Made by a program: the position numbers and the translations under genes | Source: Diabrotica undecimpunctata | Lineage: Eukaryota > Arthropoda > Insecta > Coleoptera > Chrysomelidae | Direction of reading: 5' to 3' | DNA length: 64,000 bases | Assembly (NCBI RefSeq): GCF_040954645.1 | Contig: NC_092810.1 | Span: 77,356,160-77,420,159 of the forward strand | Shown here: one piece after another, positions 54,825-64,000 of the stretch | Numbering within the stretch: the first letter of the stretch is position 1 | Layout: the number at the start of each line of letters is the position of its first letter | The notes under the pieces: generated by a model | What the model saw: the letters and a program-made list of their open reading frames with translations, nothing else | Database searches by the model: none | Told to the model about the DNA's origin: nothing

Positions 54825-55364
54825 TTATGTATGCATAGAGCATCTACATTGAAAGGACCAAGTAGTACCAAACAAGACATGATGAAACGAATTTTGACAC
54901 CAATTATCTGCTACATCATACAAATATTTTATGTTATATTCATGATGTTCATCCCTACTAACAATCTGTTCATGGCCATAGCATTTATTTTTTGATTTAA
55001 GTATGGCATAGAAACGTTCAAAACAACTAAAACAAAAGTTTAAAGCAATATCACCTGCTACAAATGCAGAATAACGGGCACAATACATATTAAATTCTTT
55101 CTCTTTATAATAATGTGATCCACAAAGATGAATTCTTTCTGCTTCATTTTCATGTTTTCTTCGTTCAAAATCCATTTGATCGTATACTTGTATTAGATGC
55201 AAATAATCAGATTCATATAATTTTCGACAGCGATAAATACTATAATTATTACAAATTTCTAAAGTAAGCCTCCACGGTAGAGGTGATATTTCAACAAAGT
55301 CAGTTATGTCCAAGATATTTTCACAAATAGCTTTTATAGATTGTGTGCGTAGTGTTGGTACCAT
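54825..55364 (-). CDS. Cys/His-rich Polinton protein of unknown function
   Basis: ATG 55364 (MVPTLRTQSIKAICENIL) is preferred over the ATG at 55403, because the conserved-looking part begins there. The second half has LCGSHYYKEKEFNMYCARY and LNFCFSCFERFYAILKSK, many Cys and His that could bind zinc. It ends at 54825. It lies downstream of polymerase B on the same strand. Function unknown. Confidence 0.5.
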   Translation of the reverse strand: MVPTLRTQSIKAICENILDITDFVEISPLPWRLTLEICNNYSIYRCRKLYESDYLHLIQVYDQMDFERRKHENEAERIHLCGSHYYKEKEFNMYCARYSAFVAGDIALNFCFSCFERFYAILKSKNKCYGHEQIVSRDEHHEYNIKYLYDVADNWCQNSFHHVLFGTTWSFQCRCSMHT

Positions 55365-55395
55365 CTTGCTGTTTTTCTGCAACAACAAATAAATG

Positions 55396-57811
55396 TTATT
55401 CAATAAGATAATGTTCCCACGGAAGCGTATTAAACGATTTTGGTATTAAGTACCGCTTATCGTCATAAGGACTTAGAGCCGTTTTGGATTGCTCGATGCT
55501 AAATACTGAGTATTGGTACGACTGAATACATCTTTGGCTCGCAGTTTGAATTTTGAATTCTTTAAGACATTTTTCATATTCTTCGTACGTAATTTTATTT
55601 CGAACGACGTTATATTGCACTCCTTTTGCCTTTTTTGTTATTCCCAAATTTCCTGTCACATTAAATTCTCTCTTTGCTTAGTTGTTTTCGTTCTAGACGC
55701 TGCCTTTCCTTTTCTCTCATTATTTTTCCATTTGCCTCGTCTTTCATTAATCCAGGCACCTTTTTATTTAATCGTTCTATCTCGTATGGGTTATTTTCAG
55801 CATAGTCGGAGGTATCAAATTTACTCGGATGTGCTTTTAAAACCTCTTTATATGCATCTGAACATTGCAATTCATAAATAAAGCTGTCTGTATCCATATA
55901 GACCCAGATAAACACATCAGCCAGCAGCAGAATATCTGTTTTCCAATACAAATCGCTATATTCTCCCAAATTTTTACAATTAAATTTCTTTCAAACATTT
56001 TGCGCATGAGCATACTTCTCATCACTAATATATTCATCATTCAATTTATTTAGAAATGATCACTTGAAGGCAAAGAAGTTTCCTCTAATTTATCTATACT
56101 ATCAATATAATCATAGCAAAATACTCCTTTACACGTTAACAAAATTAATGCATCATCATCTAATTGACTAAATTCTCGTCTTAAAATCTTCTTTTCCGAT
56201 GTGTCTAAAATTGATGTCAATTCGTCGAGTGAAGCTCCCATAAATCTTAGTGAATCAATAAATCGTAATTTAATTTGATCTCGTTTAGTTTGTAATGTAA
56301 ATGAAATGTATTTTTCTTTGTTTATGGAAAGTAAGCTCAAGTGCCCATGTTTGCATAGATCTATAATCATAAAATGCGAATCGTAGCCACTAAAATTGTG
56401 AAATACGATGGGAACGACAAACAATTTTTTTAAATTCAAATTACATGCTTGGTGCGCAAATCCACGTACTTGTCCCGTAAAATGATCGTGATCTACAACA
56501 ATTGTATCTGTAGTCAAAAAGAGTTTCTCACAAATAGGTACAATTGTCTTTATTTTGGAATTTACAAATGTGGAAATTTCGGCCATTTCTTTTGCGAACC
56601 ACTCCATGCAATTTTCACCTCTATAGCTCTTAAAATAAGATAAGCTGTCATCGTAAGCACATTTTAAATAATAACCTGCACTAAAAGGTACATGTTTCTG
56701 ATATTTTGCTGTTTTACTCAATGTGACATTGGAATCCGTAAAATTATGTAATTGACATTCAAAATCGGCATAAACTATAAACGGAGTTGTTTGTTGGTAT
56801 GTAAAATTACGAAAAGCCACATGATCATATTTAGGAACAGTCATTTTGCATTTATTCATATCTGAACACATTTATTCGTGCTCTACTAGTTTGCTTTCAC
56901 TGTGAAAATAGTTTAAACAACGATCGCAAATATATTTTTTATTGCGGTTCTTGTTTACTTGTGACCTCACTAATTTTCTTAAATCTTTAATCCAACAATA
57001 ATGAAGGCGCATTTCAGTCTGATCGTCATCTTCTGGAAGAACATTGTAATCGTTTAATTTTGGAAAATATTTATCTTGTACAAGAAGAAAATTCACATGC
57101 TTTTCCATCTTTTGCGGTGTTAGTCTGGCAGGTACTACTTCGTAAAATTGTTTATCCTTAACTACATTTAATTCTAATACAAAAACGTTGACTGATATGG
57201 CGTTTAATTTTTCGAATTTTGATTTAATGGCATTGGGCTTTCTAATTAGTCCGTTTGCAAAATAGTAGAATAATGTGGATATTTAGATACTCCTTGTGGA
57301 TCCTTAGTAACAGGACACAAAGCCCTAACTATTGACCAATAAAAGCACACTTGATCAAAATTGCGAACATTAATGCATGCTCGTTTTTTCTGAATCTCTA
57401 TTGTTAATTAAATGAAGGATGAGCCGTTTCCTATTTCCACTTTATTAATATTAACCTCCAATGAAATTACTTTAGATAGCGCGGCCCCCGAATCTTTTTC
57501 AGCAAATTCAAACAAATTTGTAAAAATTTTATCTTTTTATCTTATCTTTAAAAATATTTTAAATTTAAACTTTCACTATCACTCGATTTTTTAATAAATT
57601 CACTACAAAATGCAGTATTGACTTTGAGTATTCTATTTGTTTTCAATATAATTTTAATGTTTCTACTAAAAACTGTAAATGCATCATCCAAAAACATTCC
57701 TACATCCTTATGATATAAATTTACTATTATCCCGGTTTTAATTCGACTAGCAAAACACGAAATGACATTTTCCCGTTTAACTCTATTGCGTAATTTTGAA
57801 CTAAGCCCCAA
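55396..57811 (-). pseudogene. Polinton protein-primed DNA polymerase B, with internal deletion
   Basis: A family B polymerase of the protein-primed type that would copy the element. Fragments in order on the minus strand: N-terminal region 57811-57548; 57400-57110 with CINVRNFDQVCFYWSIVRAL; zinc-like CDRCLNYFHSESKLVEHE (57108-56872); exonuclease FIVYADFECQLHNF, VDHDHFTGQVRGFAHQACN and FHNFSGYDSHFMI (56871-56050); then a short frame where WKTDILLLADVF is joined almost directly to VYMDTDSFIYEL (55969-55661); and the C terminus (55659-55396). The stretch between ADVF and YMDTDS, which should hold palm motifs A and B, is missing. Only motif C remains, so the gene cannot work. Confidence 0.85.
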
Positions 57812-57960
57812 CCCAACGTACTTATTATTGAAAATTAAAATACTTTATTACATCTCCAAATTTGACTATTTAACCGTCTTGTCCAAACTTGTTTATGCAT
57901 GGCTACTCACACACAAAATAAGAAGAAAAAATCACTCACTTTTTTAATTTAGTTTTCTAC

Positions 57961-58461
57961 AATTCTAAATGATTGGGCTGGATGTTTTCCGGCTGCAACC
58001 GTTCCCTCGTATATTATTGATTATTTCTGTTTGGAAAAGTACTATAAATATGGGCTGTAGACTTCTGTCACTCGCTCTGGCAGAAACGTGACCCTCTCTG
58101 CTAGCTCCAGCATAACAGATTGGCCAAATTTACTTTTCACTATCTTTGCCGATAGTATTTTCAGCGACTCATTAAGTGGCAACTCGTTTAATTTCATTTA
58201 ATTTGGTTAGATCAGTAGAAAGGTATGCATTTCACTCCACTTTGACCTTTGACCCCTGACGTCACAAGCCCCATCCGTGCTCCGGTCACGCCCCGTGATG
58301 ACGTCATAGTTTGAACGCTAGCCGACACGGCCAGTAATAATTGGTTATTTTTAATATGAATTAATTTACATACTATTTTTGTATTTCAACTATTTTTATT
58401 ATCTACTATCTATAAGACAATTTTAATCCAAAATATTAAATTATTATTAAATAAAAAATTA
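57961..58461. other. flank with two TGACGTCA palindromes
   Basis: No gene is seen. TGACGTCA occurs at 58257-58264 and 58299-58306, 42 bp apart, in an island of higher GC (58240-58335). This is the consensus of CREB/ATF sites, but function is only a guess. The right end of the Polinton lies near the start of this stretch. Confidence 0.4.
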
Positions 58462-58545
58462 TATCGTATGTAGGACTCGAACTCAGAACCCACACCACCT
58501 AAGGCACGCACTCATATTGATAAGCCACATAGACGTCTAAAATCT
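58462..58545 (-). repeat. tRNA-like sequence, probable SINE head or tRNA pseudogene
   Basis: On the minus strand TGGCTTATCAATATGAGTG (58509-58527) resembles a D-arm/box A and GAGTTCGAGTCC (58473-58484) is a good T-arm/box B. Spacing is right for a polymerase III promoter. The acceptor ends do not pair well, so a tRNA-derived SINE or a tRNA pseudogene is more likely than a working tRNA. Confidence 0.5.
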
Positions 58546-58955
58546 ACTAACAATAATCTGTATAAAAAAAAACAAACAAGACGTACTAGGTATATCTGCA
58601 TATATTATTGTTCTACAATAAATGTCAAAGTTGTCGATCTTTTATATATATCTTTTTATATAGACATGACTCTGTTTTTGAATGTGCCTCCAGTAAGTTG
58701 TCATTCCATCGTTTTCGTGGTCTTCCTACTGATCGTCTTCCTATCCCGAGCCCGGATAAAATGTGGAGGGTGATTGCCAAGGTTAGCAACCTACCAAACG
58801 TAAAAACAAATACTGCTCAAAGAAACAATGTAATATGTAGTCGTACAGACAAATAAAAATAGTAAAATGTATTACCGCTCGATAAAAAATCTGTGGTTAG
58901 CTGTGTTAAACGAAAATAGATATTGCGCTTGGCCTTTTGACAAAACCGAGTATAG
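58546..58955. other. unassigned spacer, possible element remnants
   Basis: An 82-codon frame at 58608-58856 has a piece like HRFRGLPTDRLPIPSP, vaguely like a retroelement tail, but nothing convincing. No other feature is seen. Confidence 0.3.
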
Positions 58956-59311
58956 TGTTACGTAAAAATATGAGTCATAGTTTTAACCTGTAAACATGTT
59001 TTTATTCTAATATGTTGTAGAGTTTACGAGAGGCCTCGATTTACCTGAGCGACCTTCCAGAACCGATGCGAGGGAAATCCAGTTTGCCTTTACCGTTTCG
59101 CCATCGAAGGTTTTAGATTTTTTGAGATAACGGCACTGGTATATAATAACGGAACTTTATTTGGAAGGGACAGTTAATTCTCAAGACCCGCGCTCGCGAA
59201 TTTGTTACGTACGGATATAATAAATTATTGTCAGATAAGTTAATATAAATAAAGAAATAAATTAAATCCGTAAGTGTTATAAATATTGAACCTTTTAATA
59301 AATTCACAACA
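58956..59311 (+). repeat. probable 5' LTR of a second gypsy element
   Basis: It starts TGTTACGTAA and ends TTCACAACA two bases before the primer site at 59314. The 3' LTR lies outside the window, so the boundaries cannot be confirmed. AATAAA signals occur near 59250 and 59297. Confidence 0.5.
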
Positions 59312-59313
59312 AA

Positions 59314-59329
59314 TGGTGCCAGAAGTGAG
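59314..59329 (+). other. primer binding site of the second gypsy element
   Basis: TGGTGCCAGAAGTGAG starts with the expected TGG. The tRNA is not assigned. Confidence 0.6.
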
Positions 59330-59387
59330 ATCGAACATAAATTAGACTTATAATAATAATACAAGTGAATATTTGTAAATTGTGAAA

Positions 59388-60731
59388 ATGACGACGATTT
59401 ATGAGCTGACAGTGACTAATTTAAGAAGACATCTTGAAGACAGAGAATTAGCTTCTACCGGAAAAAAGGCTGAGTTAGTCCAACGACTAAAGAACGCTTT
59501 GCTAGAAGAAGGACTAGATCCAGAGACTTATATATTTGAAGATGCTGTCCTCTCGTCGATTTCGAAAGTTTCTGGTGATGTAGCCAAAGTTTCTGGTGAT
59601 GTAGCCAAAGTTTCTGGTGATGTGGCCAAAGTTTCTGGTGATGTAGCCAAAGTTTCTGGTGACATCGCATCATTAGAGAACAAAGTTTCTGGCGATATTT
59701 CGAAAGTTTCCGGCGACATCGCTTCTTTAGAAAGCAAAGTTTCTAACGAGATTTCTTCCCTGGAAAGCAAAGTTTCTGCTAACATCTCTTCAGAAATCTC
59801 TAAAGTCACTTCTGAGATGTCTGCCCTGGACGATAGAATATCTTCGTTAAAAAACCAAGTTGCTGCCGATAATTTGGCCTTCGAAGAAAAGATTAAAGAG
59901 ATGGAAAGGAAGATGGAAGAAACAGGGACAGCAGAGAGAGGTAACAATCCGACTACAGTGGAGATAAAAGAAGACGAGACGAAATTTAAGTTGGAGACAC
60001 GGCCGACATTTGAAGGAAGTGGAGGTTCTATTCATGTTAAAGTCCCAACTTTCGACGGAAAATCATCATGGAACAACTACATGAAACAGTTCGAATCAGC
60101 CGCAAGAGCAAATGGATGGTCTGAAAAAGAAAAGGCTGTAAACCTGACTATCGCCCTTCGAGGAGATGCCTTAGATGTGCTTCAGACCATAGCCGTAGAG
60201 GAGACCGATGATTTCGAACAACTGAAGAAGAGGTTAAATATGCGATATGGCCACGAACATTTGGAGCATGTATATCAGTCACAGCTTAAAAATCGTAGAC
60301 AGAAGAAAGATGAGGCTCTTCAAGAATATGAGGTAGATATTGCCAGATTAGTACGATATGCTTATCCAACAGCTCCCGAAGACATGATGGAAAAATTGGC
60401 CGTTCAAACGTTTATTGATGGTCTTCGTGATCATGAAATGCAGAGAACACTGCGATTAGCTCGTCACAAGACGCTGGTTGATGTCCTATCCGCCGCCCTC
60501 GAATACGAGTCAGCTACGCAGGCCTCTGGCGGGTACAGTAAAGTTAGGACTGTAAAAGAGGAAGGAGATGAAGATAAACTTGACCAGCTCGTTAATATGA
60601 TGAAAAGCATGACATACAAGAAAACGAAGACCATCAGATGCTGGAATTGTGGCGAAATAGGACACGTACGAAGCTCCTGTAAGCACCCTAGGTACGACGC
60701 AAATCAAGAAACTCACCATCAGGAAAACTAG
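59388..60731 (+). CDS. gypsy Gag with SAP-like domain, repetitive coiled coil and zinc knuckle
   Basis: ATG 59388. Residues about 5-40 (TVTNLRRHLEDRELASTGKK) look like a SAP domain, a DNA/chromatin-binding helix pair. Then comes a repeat of KVSGDVA units (21 bp DNA repeats, about 59566-59690) that merges into a coiled coil to about residue 185. The capsid part follows (KVPTFDGKSSWNNYMKQFES, then GWSEKEKAVNLTIALRGDAL), and one zinc knuckle at the end (CWNCGEIGHVRSSC). 447 codons, intact. The pol frame is one base back and is open across the gag stop, as expected for a -1 frameshift. Confidence 0.85.
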   Translation: MTTIYELTVTNLRRHLEDRELASTGKKAELVQRLKNALLEEGLDPETYIFEDAVLSSISKVSGDVAKVSGDVAKVSGDVAKVSGDVAKVSGDIASLENKVSGDISKVSGDIASLESKVSNEISSLESKVSANISSEISKVTSEMSALDDRISSLKNQVAADNLAFEEKIKEMERKMEETGTAERGNNPTTVEIKEDETKFKLETRPTFEGSGGSIHVKVPTFDGKSSWNNYMKQFESAARANGWSEKEKAVNLTIALRGDALDVLQTIAVEETDDFEQLKKRLNMRYGHEHLEHVYQSQLKNRRQKKDEALQEYEVDIARLVRYAYPTAPEDMMEKLAVQTFIDGLRDHEMQRTLRLARHKTLVDVLSAALEYESATQASGGYSKVRTVKEEGDEDKLDQLVNMMKSMTYKKTKTIRCWNCGEIGHVRSSCKHPRYDANQETHHQEN

Positions 60732-62861
60732 AACGGGTCAGCCTTAGGGGGGCAGCTTCGACCCAGAACTTTTCCAAAGACCCTCTCATACTAATAGCTT
60801 CTTTGAAATGTCGTGAAGATAGTGTATATGTAGATGGAGACATAAATGGTAAAAAGCATACGTTGTTGGTGGATACCGGAGCGACCAGAACCATTATACG
60901 CCCGACAGTTATAAACAGCCGAAAGAAACTGTTACCAACGAGGTTGCGACTTCGGACCGCTACAGGTGAAAATGCCAACATTCATGGAGAAATCCAGGTA
61001 CAATTGGGAATTGGAGCAGAAAAGTTTGTCCATACTGTTATAGTTGCTGACATCGAAGAGGATGTTATATTAGGGATGGACGTAATAAATATGCATGGAT
61101 TCCAATTGGATTTTAAGAATAAGGTAATCAAAGTTGGCAACGAGGAAGTATTTCTCCATCCACATAATGACAACACTGTGCAAGCAGCCATTAAAGAAGA
61201 TACAGTCGTGCCTGCGAGAAGCGAAACGATCATAGTAGCGCGGCTACAGGGAATTGTGGACGAAGGGAGACCTGTTATGATGGAGCCTTGGAACCACGAC
61301 GATGAGGTTGGCCGTGGAATCATAATTGGAAAGGAATTGGTGACTTCGGCTAAAGAAATTCCTGTGAGACTTATCAATGTCAACGACTACCCAGTGACCA
61401 TCAAGAAAGAGACAAAGGTAGGAACTTGTGTACCTGTGACATCCATAATCCGTCAGGCGACAACATCTGATAATTCCAACGACAAATTCGACCAAATGGT
61501 TGCAGTTGCAGGACAGTCTCTAAATCAGATGGAGAAAAGGAAATTAAGGGAATTTCTTCGGCAGTATCGTGATATTTTCGTACCGAAAGGAGGAAAGACG
61601 GGAAGAACTACCGTTGTTAAGCATAAAATTGATACTGGTAATGCTAAGCCAATTCGTCAAACAGCTCGACGATTACCACAGGCGAAGAGAGAGGAAGCTG
61701 AAACGATTGTTCAGGAAATGAAGAAAGACGGGGTGATAGAACCTTCTACGAGTCCATGGGTCTCTCCGGTGGTCCTGGTTAAGAAGAAAGACGGAACGAC
61801 GAGGTTCTGTGTGGATTACCGTTTGCTGAACAACGTTACCAAGAAAGATAGTTATCCTCTGCCTCGGATCGATGACACATTGGACACATTGGCTGGAAGT
61901 AAATTGTTTTCTACTTTTGATTTGAAGTCTGGATACTGGCAGGTAGAAATGGACCCAGTCGATAAAGAAAAGACAGCCTTCACCACAGGATCTGGATTGT
62001 GGCAATTCAACGTTATGCCATTTGGACTTTGTAATGCTCCTGCGACATTTGAGAGGCTTATGGAAAATGTGTTGAGAGGGTTATCTTGGAAAACATGCCT
62101 GGTTTATTTAGATGACATAATCGTCTTGGGGGAGACATTCGAAGATCATTTGAGGAATTTAGAAAACGTTTTTAATCGACTTAAAGCTGCCCAATTGATG
62201 CTAAACCCCAAGAAGTGCCAGCTATTTCAAGGTAAAGTCAATTATCTGGGTCATATAGTCAGTAAAGAAGGAGTGGCCGTGGATAAGGGAAAAATCGATT
62301 CCATTAAGGAATGGCCAAAACCAACTGACAAACATCAAGTGAGAAGTTTTCTTGGACTATGTACTTACTACCGGAGGTTTATTAAGAAGTTTGCAGATAT
62401 CGCTAAGCCATTAACGCGACTTACAGAGGAAGCAAGAGAATACCGCTGGGATATAGACTGCCAAAATGCCTTTGAAACGTTGAAAAAGCATTTAATAACA
62501 GGACCAATTTTAGGGTATCCACTGCCAGAAGGAGAGTTCATCTTAGATACGGACGCAAGTAATGTGGGAATTGGAGGAGTGCTGTCTCAGATTCAAGGAG
62601 GACAGGAACGAGTTCTCGGATATTTTAGTAAAGTTCTTTCAAAACCTGAACGGAATTATTGCGTCACGAGAAGAGAACTTCTGGCAGTAGTGAAATCAGT
62701 AGAGCACTTCTATCAATACCTCTATGGCAGAAAGTTTCTAATCCGAACCGACCATGCCGCCCTTAAGTGGTTGATGCAGTTTAAGAATCCAGAGGGTCAG
62801 ATAGCCAGGTGGATCGAACGACTCCAAGAATACGATTTTAAGATTGAGCACCGGGCCCTGA
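60732..62861 (+). pseudogene. gypsy Pol: protease, RT, RNase H, broken before integrase
   Basis: The frame is open upstream of 60803, through a GAASTQNF-like segment, so translation probably enters by frameshift from gag. Protease: TLLVDTGATRTIIRP, then VILGMDV. RT: SPWVSPVVLVKKKDGTTRFC, YPLPRIDDTLDTLAG, the active site CLVYLDDIIVLG. RNase H: LDTDASNVGIGGVLSQ, VTRRELLAVV, IRTDHAALKWL. The frame ends with a stop at 62864-62866 just after KIEHRAL, where the next part is in another frame. A one-base change near 62850-62862 therefore breaks an otherwise open gene. Confidence 0.85.
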
Positions 62862-64000
62862 GTTAGCCACAGAAACGCTGATTCTCTTTCCAGAAGGCCA
62901 TGCCCAGCAGAGTGTTCCCACTGCAACAAAACGGAATCCAAGGAAGCAGCAGTGCTAAGAACGACGATTGTCAACGACGACTGGACGCCTACTAAGATAA
63001 GGGAAGAACAAGAGAGAGATCCAGTTATACAGAAAATCCGAAAATGGAAAGAGGAAAACCGTCGACCACCTTGGCAGGAAATATCAAACCTATGCTCAGT
63101 AGTTAAGACGTATTGGGCCCAGTGGGACTCATTTATCATCGAAGATGGTTTGCTCAAACGAGTCCTGGAAAATGATGACGGTTCGGAAAAGAGAAGACAG
63201 TTGGTGATTCCAAAGAGCAGAATAGCGGAAGTACTTCGTCAGTTACACGACAGTCCATCGGGAGGGCATTTTGGTGTAAGGAAAACCCTTCAGCGAATTC
63301 GGGAACGGTTTTATTGGATGAACAGTTCCGACGATGTAAAAGACTGGTGTAAGAAATGTACTATTTGTGCCACGAGTAACGGGCCTTACCGAAAAAGGAG
63401 AGCTCCTATGAGACAATATAATGTTGGAAGCCCGTTTGAAAGAATAGCTTTGGACATCGCTGGGCCATTTCCAGATAGTGAAAACGGAGGCAAGTACATG
63501 CTGGTAGTAATGGATTACTTCACTAAGTGGGTCGAGATTTACGCACTTCTAGACCAGAAGGCCGCCACCGTTGCAGATAAGTTGATCCAAGAATATATCA
63601 GCCGATTTGGAGTGCCTTTGGAGATCCATAGTGACCAAGGCAGGAACTTCGAAAGCGATCTATTCCAAGGAATATGTGATAGACTAGGCATGAAGAAAAC
63701 AAGAACTACCGCGTATCATCCGCAATCGGATGGTATGGTAGAACGAATGAATAGGACAGTTGGCAAGTATTTGACAAAGATGGTGTCCGATCATCAGCGA
63801 GACTGGGACCAATACCTTCCGTTCTTCACAATGGCCTACAGATCTGCTGTTAACGAATCAACAGGCCAGACACCAGCCAAAGTCCTATTCGGACGCGAAA
63901 TGCGACTACCTTGTGATCTCGAGTTTGGATGTAAACCTGGAGAAGATGTAGCAGGTGAAGATTATGTGATCGAATTACGAAGAAGAATGGACGATGTACA
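62862..64000 (+). pseudogene. gypsy integrase, runs off the window
   Basis: In the frame after the break: HRNADSLSRRPCPAECSHC, zinc motif QLHDSPSGGHFG and CKKCTICATS, then the catalytic residues in IALDIAGPFPDSE, IHSDQGRNFES and SDGMVERMNRTVGKY. The sequence is open to the end of the window, so the C terminus and 3' LTR lie beyond 64000. Apart from the single shift before it, it looks intact. Confidence 0.85.

Larger units (their letters stand above)
33475..57960. mobile_element. decayed Polinton/Maverick backbone, broken by nested insertions
   Basis: The gene set is that of an insect Polinton: double and single jelly-roll capsid genes, adenovirus-like protease, packaging ATPase, retroviral-type integrase with chromodomain, and protein-primed polymerase B. 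The backbone survives in four blocks, 33475-35220, 41437-42500, 43838-46228 and 50961-57960, about 12 kb in total, and may extend left of 19691. Strand blocks are minus (capsids, protease, PLA2), plus (ATPase to integrase and beyond), minus (polymerase). Every large gene has at least one lesion. I could not find terminal inverted repeats, so the ends are approximate. Confidence 0.85.

Noticed and set aside
19400..57990. Terminal inverted repeats of the Polinton
   Set aside because: I compared the GTGACATTCGACG repeats on the left with the sequence after 57950 and found no convincing inverted match, so the ends stay open.
58608..58856. 82-codon frame resembling a retroelement tail
   Set aside because: The similarity is limited to a few residues and no motif can be named.
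1..64000. CRISPR arrays, bacterial operons, rRNA genes
   Set aside because: None is present. The repeats lack spacer structure and the genes are eukaryotic transposon genes.

Overview
The window looks like a piece of a large, transposon-rich arthropod genome, most likely an insect (a beetle would fit, but the sequence does not prove it). The base composition is AT-rich. I see no confident intact host gene and no bacterial-type operon. Almost every long reading frame belongs to a mobile element: Polinton/Maverick, R1-like, CR1/Jockey-like and RTE-like non-LTR elements, Ty3/gypsy and BEL/Pao LTR elements, Penelope-like elements and a Tc1/mariner-type transposon. One 100-base assembly gap lies at 16290-16389.

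Layout. 1-1449 is unremarkable apart from a small membrane-protein relic. About 1450-12111 is a giant foldback structure: two arms of about 4 kb in inverted orientation (1628-5962 and 7772-11695) around a 1.8 kb spacer, with the arms themselves built from several tandem-repeat families. 12112-19690 is a mosaic: Penelope-like fragments, an array of ten covarying hairpins at 13097-13900, two separate hammerhead-ribozyme motifs (14853-14905 and 15346-15402, both minus strand), a DD82E transposase (15520-17018, minus) split only by the assembly gap, and more tandem repeats.

From about 19690 to about 57960 the backbone is one decayed Polinton. Its own DNA is left in four blocks (33475-35220, 41437-42500, 43838-46228 and 50961-57960) carrying major and minor capsid genes, protease, a PLA2-like gene, packaging ATPase, a fibre-like gene, integrase and protein-primed DNA polymerase B, all with stops, frameshifts or deletions. 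Four insertions opened it up: an R1-like element (target duplication of about 14 bp), a BEL/Pao element in the major capsid gene (TATGC duplication, LTRs differing at one base), an RTE-like fragment in the minor capsid gene (12 bp duplication) and a 4.7 kb satellite array in the ATPase gene. The R1-like element was itself hit by a CR1/Jockey-like element, which was then hit by a Ty3/gypsy element (GTTTA duplication). This is a four-deep nest that dates the insertions relative to each other.

The most interesting feature is the satellite at 46229-50960. Its monomer is 400 bp and every monomer carries a type I hammerhead ribozyme with a palindromic stem III, in an array that switches orientation at about 47594-47609. 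At least four copies have a fully consensus core. This matches what is known of animal retrozymes and ribozyme satellites. The window closes with a tRNA-like SINE relic (58462-58545) and the 5' two thirds of a second gypsy element (58956-64000) whose Gag starts with a SAP-like domain and a repetitive coiled coil.
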